Source: Uloborus plumipes | Taxonomy: Eukaryota; Arthropoda; Arachnida; Araneae; Uloboridae | Direction of reading: 5' to 3' | NCBI GenBank assembly: GCA_038373865.1 | Contig: JAXGGA010004465.1 | Coordinates: forward strand, 1 to 64,000 | Length of the DNA: 64,000 nucleotides | Shown: positions 37,901 to 49,900 of the stretch, in pieces | How positions within the stretch are numbered: position 1 is the first letter of the stretch | How the letters are laid out: each line of letters opens with the position of its first letter | Program-made: the position numbers and the translations under genes | The notes under the pieces: model-generated | Databases searched by the model: none | What the model was told of the DNA's origin: nothing | What the model saw: the letters and a program-made list of their open reading frames with translations, nothing else

Positions 37901-40900
37901 CATTAATTTGCTTTCAACAGTTCGATGATTTTTCCAATTAATGTTTTGAAGTTTCAGGTGAATTTTTAAACATTTTTCATAAATTAAAAAAGTGTTAAAA
38001 ATGATATTTCAGCTAACTCATAAGTGTTTCACCGATTTTTCATATGCTATTTGGAATGAGCAAAATAGTTTATCCTTGAAAAGGATATTGTGGACGAAAT
38101 GAAAATAAATTGAATAATGAGTAAAAATAAATTAATTAATATAATTAATATAATTAACATATAAATAATAAGATATTTTAAAATAATTGAATGAAATAAT
38201 ATTTCAAGGAGATGTAAAATGTTTGCACTATAATACTGTAATGATTTAGTGAGACTGATTATTTTAATAAAAAATATAATAGGGGAGACTGGGTACGGTT
38301 GTGACAATTTTCATTTGCTCCCCCATAGATCCCTTAGCAATGCCTGTGAGCTGGTTTAAAGTTGTTTTTATGTTAAAGTGTTTATTTGCCTGCTTATAAA
38401 CACTAAAATTTTCTCCCTAAGTACAATAGTTAACTCACAGGACCAAATTAAACAGAAAAGGAAAAAGTGTCACAACCGACCCCACCCCAGGGGCGGTTGT
38501 GACAGTGCTTGGGGTCGGTTGTGACAAGTTCAAAAATACAGCAAAACAGTCTAGATCACTTTTAATTTCAAGTACTATTAAACGTAATTCAACATAACCT
38601 TCATCTGGGAAAGTTTAACATTTAACAATGTGTCTCGTTCAGTTGAAGTAGCCTTATACCAAGGCTTACAAAAATATCAGGTTTTTGGAATTTCGTAACG
38701 TCTGTTTTGGCAACAGTATGCACATCCTGTGGATCATAACCGTGTCTGTTCATAACAATTCTCAAGTATCAAAGAAAGATTCCACATTTATTTGTTTTAT
38801 TGAAGCTCTTGAAAGGCTAGTTGCATGAGCTACACGAACAGACGTGAAACATTTCTATTCATGAATAAACGGAACCATTTCTCAGTAGCCATTTTACTCT
38901 CATATCTGCTTTCAGCGTATATGTAAGCTCAAAAGCACTTTATTATGAGCAATATAGCCTACGCACACGTTGTTTTCATTGTGACAGCGCCGGCCGGCTC
39001 CATCGCGTTTGCAAATGAATGTTTCGTAGCAAAGACTTACGATTAACGTTGCATTTCCAAAGCTGTCCGAAAGAAAAAAAAGTTTCTCTTCTTTATAAGC
39101 TTCTTTATATTTCATTAGGTCACACTGCCCTATTTCTGTCTTCTCCTAGCGTATTATGGGCATCAAATATGATAAAAACATGTTTTACTCGTGTCACAAC
39201 CGTCCCCACGCAATTTGTCACAACCGACCCCAACCCACTACTTTTGAAAACAGCAATCGCCATGGCAATACAAAATAGCCTACATAAAATGTAATCACTG
39301 CTATTTCACTATTGAGGTTCACTACTAACGGGGAGAAAAATTTCATTTCTTTATCTGTACCCATTCAACAGGAATTACTAAAAGACATCGAACAAAAAAA
39401 CTGTTGACTGTTAAAAAGTAACCAACCCCTCTGCTAGCGTTAATGTCACTCGATGGCTACCGCAATGCTTTGACACACATTCAGACAAACATGCTGATAC
39501 TCTCTCTCTTTGCTTCAACCAGGTATTAATTATGGTTTAGCTAATATGACGACTGTCACAACCGCCCCGCGTCACAACCGTCCCCAGTCTCCCCTACATT
39601 CAATAACTAATTTAATTAATTAATCAGCTTTCAAATTTGCACTGCATTTCTTTGAATTTTTTTAAAACTAATTCTTGGATTCTGTACCAACATTATTAAG
39701 CAAAACCTCATTTCAAAAGTACTAAAATCATAATTTTGTCTGAAACAGCGTAAAAAGATTAAAACTATTTTATGTTTGTACTCAGCAAAATCCTCTTAAG
39801 GAAATGTTTTGTGAGTATTTGAAGCAGAACCAAAGAGTTAAGAACGTATGAAATTTGATGAATAGATTAATTATTTTATATTATCGCATAAAAGTACATT
39901 TCCAGACCCCCCCCCCTTTTTTTTGTCAAATTCCTTTAGATTTTTTCCTTTAGATTTTATTCAAATTAAAAATATATACAGGTTTTTTCGGCACACATAT
40001 CTCCTCAATACATTCTTTCTGCTATTTCTCCGCTCGTTGTCGGCAACTAATCACAACATCGTTGTAAGTCTGCACTATGAAGGCCAACTGTAACTGATTT
40101 TTAAAACGATAAGTGTCAATCTATAAGATAAAAAAAAAGGGGGGGGTTCTAGTTTGTTTCAGCCCATGATATTTTTAAAAAGTATTTGTTCTTGTTAAAA
40201 ATTAAGAACACTTTGCTATGATATAATCCCTAGAATGATGACTCACGAAGCACTTTTTTCTTAGAAAAAGCAATCAGATTGAAAATAACTAACAACGCGT
40301 TAAAAATTTAAACTACGTGTTTAAAATTTATTTTAGCATTCCACAACAATCTGAAATTATGTTGAGGTGTCATGTATTATTACGGGTCAAAATGTCACTG
40401 CTTGTCAAAATTCAAATTTTCACTTGTGATATAATTCCTAGCATTTCTTTTACTCTTACTAACCTATGAATCACGAAACACTTTGAGTCACAAAAATCAA
40501 TCACAATGAAAACAATTAGCAACGATGTCTGTGCGTTTAATTTTTTTTTAGTATTCCACAACGTGTCAAATATTATATTGAGGTCAACTAGAATAGTCTA
40601 TGAAGCGTTTCCGCATCAAATATTCTGGCGCTTTTAAGTTATTAGGCGCAAAACCTGCCAGAATAAATGAGCTACATTATTCACTTCGGCACATAAATCT
40701 TCTCCTTTTTCAAGTACATAAAGCAAACGTACTCCGGAACTAAAAACCGCCCATATATTTTGAATATTTATGTAACGTTGATGCAAGAAGAAAGGTTTCT
40801 TGCAGTTGAAGAGTGCCTTATGATTAATATTTCATATCTAATCCTGTCATTTATACTTTTATTCGGAATTAAAAATTACTCCTTGGAAAAAAATCTTTTC

Positions 40901-43900
40901 GAAAATCTATTGTGACGTATCAATCTCAGGGACAGAACTTATCTAAATCTCTTTCAAAGTGCAAAGAAAAAAATATTCTTTAAAAAATTACCCCAAAATG
41001 TTGGGGGGGAAAGAACGAAAAAAAAACACTTGTTTTTCATAAAAAATAGTAAGAAAAGCTTAACCATTATAAAACTATTAGTTTATAATTTAAAAAAAAT
41101 AACAATAATGCGTAAAAATAAGAAAAGCATTAATCTTCCTCTACTGCTAAGTAGAGTCATCATACTAAATTTAGAGCCAAGTTATATTTTCTGTTTGAAA
41201 CAATCTTTCTTTTTCCCCCTCAAACGGAACCATATAACACTTATAATTTAATGGAAATTTATGAGGAAATATGACACAAAAAGCATTATAATTTTTCATG
41301 CATTTCAGAAGTAGGAAACTAGGATTTCATTTTTCTTCTGCTGAAAAAAAAATCTTGCAATTATATTTTATTTCTCTCCGACTGATATAATGTTTCATGG
41401 AACTTTTTACTGTTTTTTTCTTAAATTCAATCTTATTATTGTTCTTAAGACCATCCATGATATTGTGCAAAAAAGTACGAAGAAAATAGCATGTGTTTAT
41501 ATCTTACTAAAAGATGAAGTTTAATTGTGCATTTGGGATTGGAAAAAAATATAAGTAATGTTCCTATGCTAACAGCCTACAGTAACCCTATCTGTAGCAA
41601 AATTAATGCAATAACTAACAGATATTGCCGTAACTGTATTCATCTTAAATTGAACATTTGTATTCAACAGGATCAACATTGAAATGTGTATCGGGATATA
41701 AATTAAAGTATTAAAATATATATTTTTTATCAAAACGCAAAAATAGAATAATATTCTTCACTTCATATCTAAAATAATATTAAAATCATTAAATCTTTTC
41801 CTGCTAATTTTCTAAAAATAAACATTTGCTCTAAATAGATAAATACTATGGTTGAAAATGCTGTGTCTATTAATTTATTTATTTTTAAAGTAAATAAATC
41901 AGATGTTTGTGTTTGTACTTTCAATTACCGAAATTTTCATTTAGAAAAACTTACGGTGACTATCACTACCCTCACCAGTTTATGTTCGAAATACCATAAA
42001 TGAAAGAAATCGAACTTGATTCGAGCTGAAACCATGCTTGCTAAAAAATATCTGAAAACAACGTAATTTCACACGTCATTAATATATTTCTGTCGAAATC
42101 ACAAACAAACCTGTTCCAAAATTAAACGTATAACCGGCACTTCAGTTGACTTAAGTAAGGACACATTTAAAATACGTGACTTGATGAATGTGAAGAAAAG
42201 CATAAAAATGAGTAGTAAAAGATTTGTCATCAATTCGTATTTATTTTTATGACACCTGTCAAGTTTTATTTACTTATTTTATGTTCTTTGCATGACTCAA
42301 TATTTTATTTTTACTTTCTTCTATATCTATTATATAGAAGAAAGTATTGGTTTCGTGAAAATTTTCGAATGTCGAATTTTGACGGATTTGCACGTTTTGA
42401 GGTGCGCTGAGTCCATTTCGACCATTTTTGGAAAATGTCTGTCTGTGTGTGTGTGTGTCTGTCTGTGTGTGAGTCTGTATGTGTGTGACCAGTTTTTGTG
42501 GCCGCGCTAGAGCAAAAACTACTGCATGAAATCGAACAAAATTTTTTTCACATATGCACCACTATGTGAACTGGTGCACCTGACTTTGTTTAGCGAATTC
42601 CTCCACGGGGGGTGGAGCAATCGCACGTGTTCTGCGCGTGGGTGATTGCTATATCTCAGGAAGTAACCGGCGGAATCAAACGAAAATTGGTCCATAGGTA
42701 GACCCTACCGAGTACAGGTGCTGATTTAATTTGCGTGTCAATATCTCGAAGGGGGGTGGAGCAATCGCACGTGTTCTGCGCGTGGGTGATTGCTATATCT
42801 CAGGAAGTAACCTGCGGAATCAAACGAAAATTGGTCCATAGGTAGACCCTACTAAGTACAGGTGCTGATTTAATTTGCGTGTCAATATCTCGAAGGGGGG
42901 TAATCGCACGTGTTCTGCGCGGGGGTGATTGCTATATCTCAGGAAGTAACAAGCGGAATCAAACGAAAATTGGTCCATAGATAGACCCTATAGAGTACAG
43001 GTGCTGATTCAATTTGTGTGTCAGTATCTTGAAGGGGGGTGGAGAAATCGCACGTGTTCTGCGCGGGGGTGATTGCTATATCTCAGGAAGTAACAGGCGG
43101 AATCAAACGAAAATTGGTCCATATGTAGACCCTATTGAGTACAATCGCTGATTCAATTTGTGTGTCAATATCTCAAAGGGGGGTGGAGCAATCAAAAGTG
43201 CTTATTTTGTCATTGCACCTACTGTATCTCGAGAAATATTGCTGAGATTTGAATGAAATTTGGAATAACACTAACCCAATAAGGAAGCAAGCATAGATTA
43301 AATTTTGGCGCCAATCGCCCCAGGGGGAGGGTGGGGTGATTTTTGCGCTTAGTCAACAATGCGAAAAATCAATTCATTAAAAAATCGCTTTCACGCTATT
43401 TAATTATCAGAACAGCTGAAAACTTTCAATGATTTGAAATTTTTAACTGTTGCCAATTTCTTTTTACTAACAAATAAAATGTTTGCAATTAATCTAAACA
43501 AGGCTTTTGCAATGATTTCCAATTTCGCTCATTGATTCTGCAGTTGCAGGGTTATTACGATAATTGGGAAATTGGAGCTGTTTCCAATTATTCGGGCGAG
43601 TACGTATTTTATTTTGTAACTGGAATTCATAAGATAGATATAGAAGAAAGTTTCGTCACGGCCACGACAGCTAGTTTTATAACTGTTGAAAGCATTTTTA
43701 ACATTGAAATAAAGAAAAAAAAATGGGTTCACGGATTGTGAATTATATTGAAACGACGTGAAAGAATGAAACCTGTTTTTATTTTGTTACCCCTTCCAAG
43801 CTAAATTCATTAAAATAGATGCTATCAGCTTTGTTTCGATGAATTACTATCAAGTTTAAAATGACAATCATTTGTTTTACAAGTTTGAAACTATTTCAAA

Positions 43901-46900
43901 GCAGAAATAATTTTATTTTTTCTGGGCAAATTATTAATAACAAGTACGTACATATAATTAAAAGTAAGACAATAACGTAGCAGTAATATTTCACCCAAAA
44001 AAGAACAGCTTCGATAATTAGTAAATTTACGAAAACCTGAATGACCTTATGAAAGCAAAACTTATCGATGAATCTTTACTGCACTTGCTTGCTCAATAAG
44101 CAGTATTGCAGTTGTTGCAAACATCAATAGAGTAAAAAAATAAATGAAATGAATAATAAAATAATTTTCAATTATTATGGTCTTTGGGAAACAATCCTTC
44201 ATGTTAAAAAACTGAACTCAGCAAAAACGCCCAACCCTCATCTATAAACTTAAAATTAAAGGAATAAAAAAATTGGTGAAAATTCCTGAAATAATTTTGA
44301 GTTACCGTTTTCTATTCGGGTACAAAACTGCTATAATAACATCATACACAGTAACTAACCACTAATGCCAGAGTGAAGTTTTTTCCTCGAGACAAACTTC
44401 ATCTGAAAACTATTTTGACTTTGTTTTTAATCCTGCTTTACTTAATGCCTTAGAATTCACCGAAAGAATGGAGAAATTGCAAAAAATGACAAGATTTTAA
44501 AACAGTTCTTGTTTTCGTAAAGACAAACTAATAACGTTCTTCTACTGGATTTTTGTAAGTAATTCGTTGTTTTTCTCGTGGAAGACATTTAAGAGGCTTT
44601 GACATTTGCTTGGTGAAAAGAAAAGTTTTTATATATGCTCTGAAATGTCAATACTAAAAGAAAACAAACTCCGCTGTAGCAGTTGACTTTTGAGTTTTCA
44701 AAAACAGAAAGGAATAAAAGCCTTGAGGCAAAATGAAAAGACTGAATTCTTCTTGAGTTATAAAAGAAGAATAATAAGTTATCTATAAATTATGTATTTC
44801 TTGCATTCTCTACATAAAACGTGTAAAAGAGAGAAAAAACAACGCATGATTCGACGTTCTTATTTTTCGACAATTATGTTTGAATAACTCTTTTAAGAAG
44901 AAATTTCTATTAACATTTGTTTAAACTTTTTGACAAATACACTATGTCATCCGCAGCACCTATTCCATTCAGTTCATGAAAAAAGTAAATAAATATTGCT
45001 AACCATTCTTTTTTGAAGAGTCTGTTGCCAGAGGTGGAAGAGAATAAAATGAATGAGAAAAATCTCAACCTCTGTTGAAAATAGAGTGAGATATTTAAAA
45101 CTCGTAAGACAGATTTTTTAAAATCTTTTTTCTACATAATATATCAACACTCAAAGACGAAGTATTATTAGCTCTTTTTTATGTTTTATTATTGAGTTTG
45201 TCTTCAAAAAACTTAAAACAATTCATTTACACAAGTAAGTACTTTTTTTTGACAGTTTTATTAAAGTATTCATCTCTTAAATTAGAAGCACTTTTCGTTT
45301 CTGCTACTATTTGTATTAGTTTTCTATGGATCTGGTTGAATAGAATGATAATCCTTTTAATATAGTATAATGCACGTTTCTTCTACATTTTTCAGTTTTT
45401 TTTTTTTTTTTTTTTTTTTTTTTGATCTGCCACATTGTTTAAGCTTGTAAAATAAAAAGATTATTCAATCATTCCATTTGGAAACGTCTTTTCGTTTTTC
45501 TTTTTTTCCTTTCTAAACGGCGTGAAATTGAAAAGAAATATTTTTTAAAAAATGGAAATAAAGTTGAATAAGCAAGTTCAAAAACGGAAATGCACAGCTT
45601 TTATACGCTTGTTTGAGAATAGTCTACTTTTGCAAGCGCATTTTTTTTCAGTCGTTATATTCAAATAGATTGACAAGAGTTCGCCTTAAAAAAACGACTT
45701 TTTCCGTATTTTATGGATAATTTAGCTTTTACTGTTCTAATTAATCGCTTTAGACGATTAATAATAGTTCGATGGATATAGCTGTAGGATAAGTCAGAGT
45801 GCGTGGAAAAGAATCAGTGAAGGAAAATACAATAGAAAGGAAACAGTTCAATTTCAGTAAATTCGGGGTTTCTAAAACAATCACTAATTTTTTTCTCACC
45901 ATTGTTATGGATGCAATTTTCTTCCTTGCTACATAACCACTTTTACATAAAGTCCTTAATCGTAGCAGGGATTCAATTTAATAAACAATTGCAGGAAATT
46001 CTTGCTTTCTTCTTGTGTGAGATTTTTTTTTTCTTTTTTGAAAATGCGCTATTCTCGTAGTCTCGCGTTCTATCGGAATTTTTACCTGCAGCTAAATTTA
46101 TAACATGCCGGACAACTCTAATAACTTCATAAGTAAGATTTTCTGATGTATGAGTTTTTTTTTTTTTTTAATGGTGAAAGTTTTTAAAACATTCTGCTTA
46201 TTTTTGAAGTTATGTTTTTTCCTATATTGTAAAGCGTTCACATTATTTTATCCAAACCCTGTGTATTCTAGACGGGAGTAAATCTTAAAATGTAATATTT
46301 CTATGAGTGTTAAATTGTAATTTGTCCATATTTATTTTCAGTCAATTAATCTAATTAACTGACTAAAATAAAGACTTGAAGTTTAAAAATTCTTTCAGAA
46401 AAATGGAACTCAGTTTGTACGGAAATATATTATCTTGTTCTTTGAGTTCTTTAAAGAAATATCTTTTTAGCAAAGGAATTTAAACTCATGCAAGTAATCA
46501 AAATAATGTAATCTAAAAAAAAATCAGCATGTGGCTCATGGTTTTTTATTTTTTCACGCAATCTTACTGAATACGAAACTTTTGTTACCTTCTACATTTG
46601 AAGCAGTGAGAAACAAATAGATGCAAGTAGACGTGTTCAAGTTTCCAGTAAAACGCTTTTAAAGTTCGAGCCCTAAGTATTGAAAAGTTTTTCTAAATCT
46701 TGATGCACAACAGCGCCTATTGCGACAACTAGTATTATCTCTTGCCAAAAAGCAAAAAATAGGTTCTGCTACCATTTGTAGTAGTTATCTCAAAGAAAAA
46801 ATAATAATTTAGACACTTATATGTATCATTTTCAAAATTTGCTTACATTTGCTGTCCGGAGGTTAAAAATACGATTTTGAAGCATAACTTATATTTTAAA

Positions 46901-49900
46901 TTCAATGTGAACAATTATTTTCTTCAAGAAATACCCCAAAAAAAATTCTTTCACTCAAAAAATTATTGAAATTTATTTATTTATTTTTATATAAGTCTTT
47001 AAAAATGAGAATCAAGATAAAAACGCTTGTCCATTTTCAATTTTCGCAAGTTCAGCTATTTTTTTATATACTTAATTGTATAAAAAAGTATATACAATAA
47101 ATTATTTTTATATAGTGACTATTAGTATATGATATTCATAATAAATATTAGCAATAGTATTTTTTTATTAAGAAATGTATGAATATATTTTGTCCGGCAG
47201 TTCTTGTCAAGTCCGTTACATTAAGATTATTTTAGCTAAAAAAGGTATTTATTGCAGTCAAAAGATGGTAACACCTATTCAATTAACTTGACAAACTAGT
47301 GACATAACTATTTCGCACCATTTTGTTTTCCTGAGTCGAGAAGTATTGCTGGGGCGTTTCGCACAAGATTTCTTTCAGGTGCGTATTTTTATTCTTTGTC
47401 AAGTCGGTTACCAAAGATTTTAGTATTAATTTTTACTTTTTCTCAACTTTTACCCCGAAATATTGTTTATTATACAACTCTAAGAAAATGCATATCGTTG
47501 TTCAATTTTTAAATTCGACAACTAGCCATAATTTGACATTTTGGTTGAAATTGTCAAGTCCGTTACTGGTCAAATCCGTTACCAAATGTCAAGTTCGTTA
47601 CCATACAGTTTTTGATCAATATTTTAATGATCACAAACATCGTTTTAAGCTTCAGGGATGCAAATAATTTCAAATGAAGTTGGTTCTAGGCGCTATGATA
47701 TAGTTTAAAAGTGAGGTTTCATATTGATTTTGTATGGTAACGGACGACAATTTTCCTTGCAACTTAAAGTTTTACAACAGCATTTGAATACTTAATTATG
47801 CATCAAAGTGCTATATAATCAAAGTACAACCAATTACTTTTTCACACACCTAAAATATGTGACAAAACATCTGTTTGTGATTCTAAAAGAAAATAACAAG
47901 TTAAAAAAATTACTTAAAAATTATGAAATGTTAGCATATGGTTAAAATGACCCATATCCTTTTGCTTCTCCCTGCCTCATTTTTTGACACATTTTATGCC
48001 CTCCTAATTCTTGAATTTTTCGTGAGCAATAGCACAACAAATCGGTTTGAAATTATGCACTTTTAGTGAGGTCGGACAATCAATCCTAAGATATTTTGAA
48101 AATCGACATTTTGAATTATGAAACTAGATGCTGCAGAATTAATCGAATGGCAATATTTAAGTGCACAATCGATTCCTTTGTGAACATATAGCAAATGAGG
48201 ATATGTGGTAAGGCTTCCGTAAAACGTACCTTTAAGAGATAGGATTTTCCTCTTTTTTCTTCACTTAGGATGGCCTTTCGTCCTATGCTCGAACTCAAAA
48301 GCGAGCATAGGAAAAGGTTGTACTCCGTACCGGCTTTTACCTGAAATTAACTCTCATTACGTCACTCTTTAAACCTTACAAATATGTTATTTTTAATTAT
48401 AAACTACCTGCTGAAGATTTTATTTTAGCAGAAATTAAATCTTACTCTTATTGTTAACAATATCTAAGATATCTTAAAATTTTAAAGGCAAGAGTTATCA
48501 ATTCAGGGAAGATTACAGGTACGTTTAATGCAAAAGAGAAACATATAGATGCTTTTGTGAGTTCGCATGTAAATAGGTAATTACATTTCATCCTTTGGTG
48601 AAACGTGTGCATTTAAAGGTGAATATTTGTCAGATAAGGTAAAGTATTGTTTTTATGTTTAAAATAAATAAATTCCTTTTAATGATATGAAGAAAATCAT
48701 AGCTCCCTCAATACTCAATTATCTTTACGTTTTTGAAGAAAAATACACAGATAAGCAAAAATATGTAGAAATTTACAAAACAAATCTTACATTTTTATTC
48801 CTCGGTGGCATTAATGCAATCATATTTCTTTTTGATAGCACAAATCCCATTCTTAAAATATACCATGTAATTCTGAAACATTTCATTAGAACTGCTCTTT
48901 TCTTCATCATGGACACTTCATAAATGTAAATCAATTCATGATTTGAAAACTTTTAAAACTGCCCTCTTGGCAGCAGTTTTATATTTATGTTTATTTCAAA
49001 TGGCAGAAAGTCAAATTCGTAGTAAAAAAATAGCTCGTTCCTATTTAATATTGCAATAAAATAAATTTCTGCATAACTATTCCACAGGCTAGATTAGATT
49101 ACGAAAGCTAAGATACTCCAACAAGAAAAAGCTTTTTAAAGCATGTAACAATTCAAAAACATTCATTTAAAGCCGGTAAGGTTATTCTTTTAGTTTATTT
49201 TTTAATATGAATTGCAAAAAATCTTCAGGGATGGTAGGCTTATTTACAGTCAAATATCTGATTTGTTTTTTCAGTGAGAGTTCAGTTATGAATTCCCAAG
49301 ATCGTTTAAATTTGAAATTATGCAGTTCTTTTTTTTTCAATTCAGAAGAAGTATTTCAGTGAGCCAAAGCATCACAAGAAATTTATTAAGTAACCTACAT
49401 TGTGCTTTAACTAACTCAGTACAATATGTTTAATGTCAAGTAAAAAATATTTGCATCCAATGTACTATGCGTAAATGGCTCATTAGAAGGATAAATTTAT
49501 TTTTCACATTTTGATACTAATTTGTGTCTAAATTTCACAGATTAGCAATTAATAATAGAAACGTTTTCTGTTTTAATGCTTTACCTCTTAAAGTTTTCAT
49601 ATACGCTGTAGTTATACCACTCTTCAGTTTCAATCCTTACAGCGTTTAAGAATGATTAAGCGTACATTATAGAAAAGTTATAGATTTTTTCCTTCGAAGC
49701 GATACTAAAAAAACTTAAAGGGTAAAACGTTTATCAAAGTCTGACAAGGTCTGAAAAAGAAGAAATCGATAAATAGTTTCAGAGCCGGAAGTCTTCAATC
49801 ACTTTCGTCGTGTTCTTTTAGAAAATCACGGGGTTAACCATCTATATATCTGCGTCTGCGACATTCCTAAAAGAAAATTTATAGCTTCTTTGTCGCTGGA

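Larger units (their letters stand above)
42313..43675 (+). mobile_element. Non-autonomous Helentron-like element
   Basis: An 18-bp sequence ACTTTCTTCTATATCTAT at 42313-42330 is exactly inverted at 43634-43651. The right copy is followed by TTCGTCACGGCCACGACAGCTAGT-type sequence ending at 43675. The first 14 bases are also inverted immediately at 42332-42345, forming a terminal hairpin. Terminal/subterminal inverted repeats, a GC-rich 3' block, a CTAG(T) end and an internal minisatellite are the reported layout of Helentron-derived non-autonomous elements. No Rep/helicase is present. Confidence 0.6.

Noticed and set aside
48231..48341. Longer frame (VKAGTEYNLFLCSLL...) to the donor GTACGT
   Set aside because: Would need phase 0 entry, which does not match exon 2 (phase 1 out), and the sequence is not convincingly protein-like.
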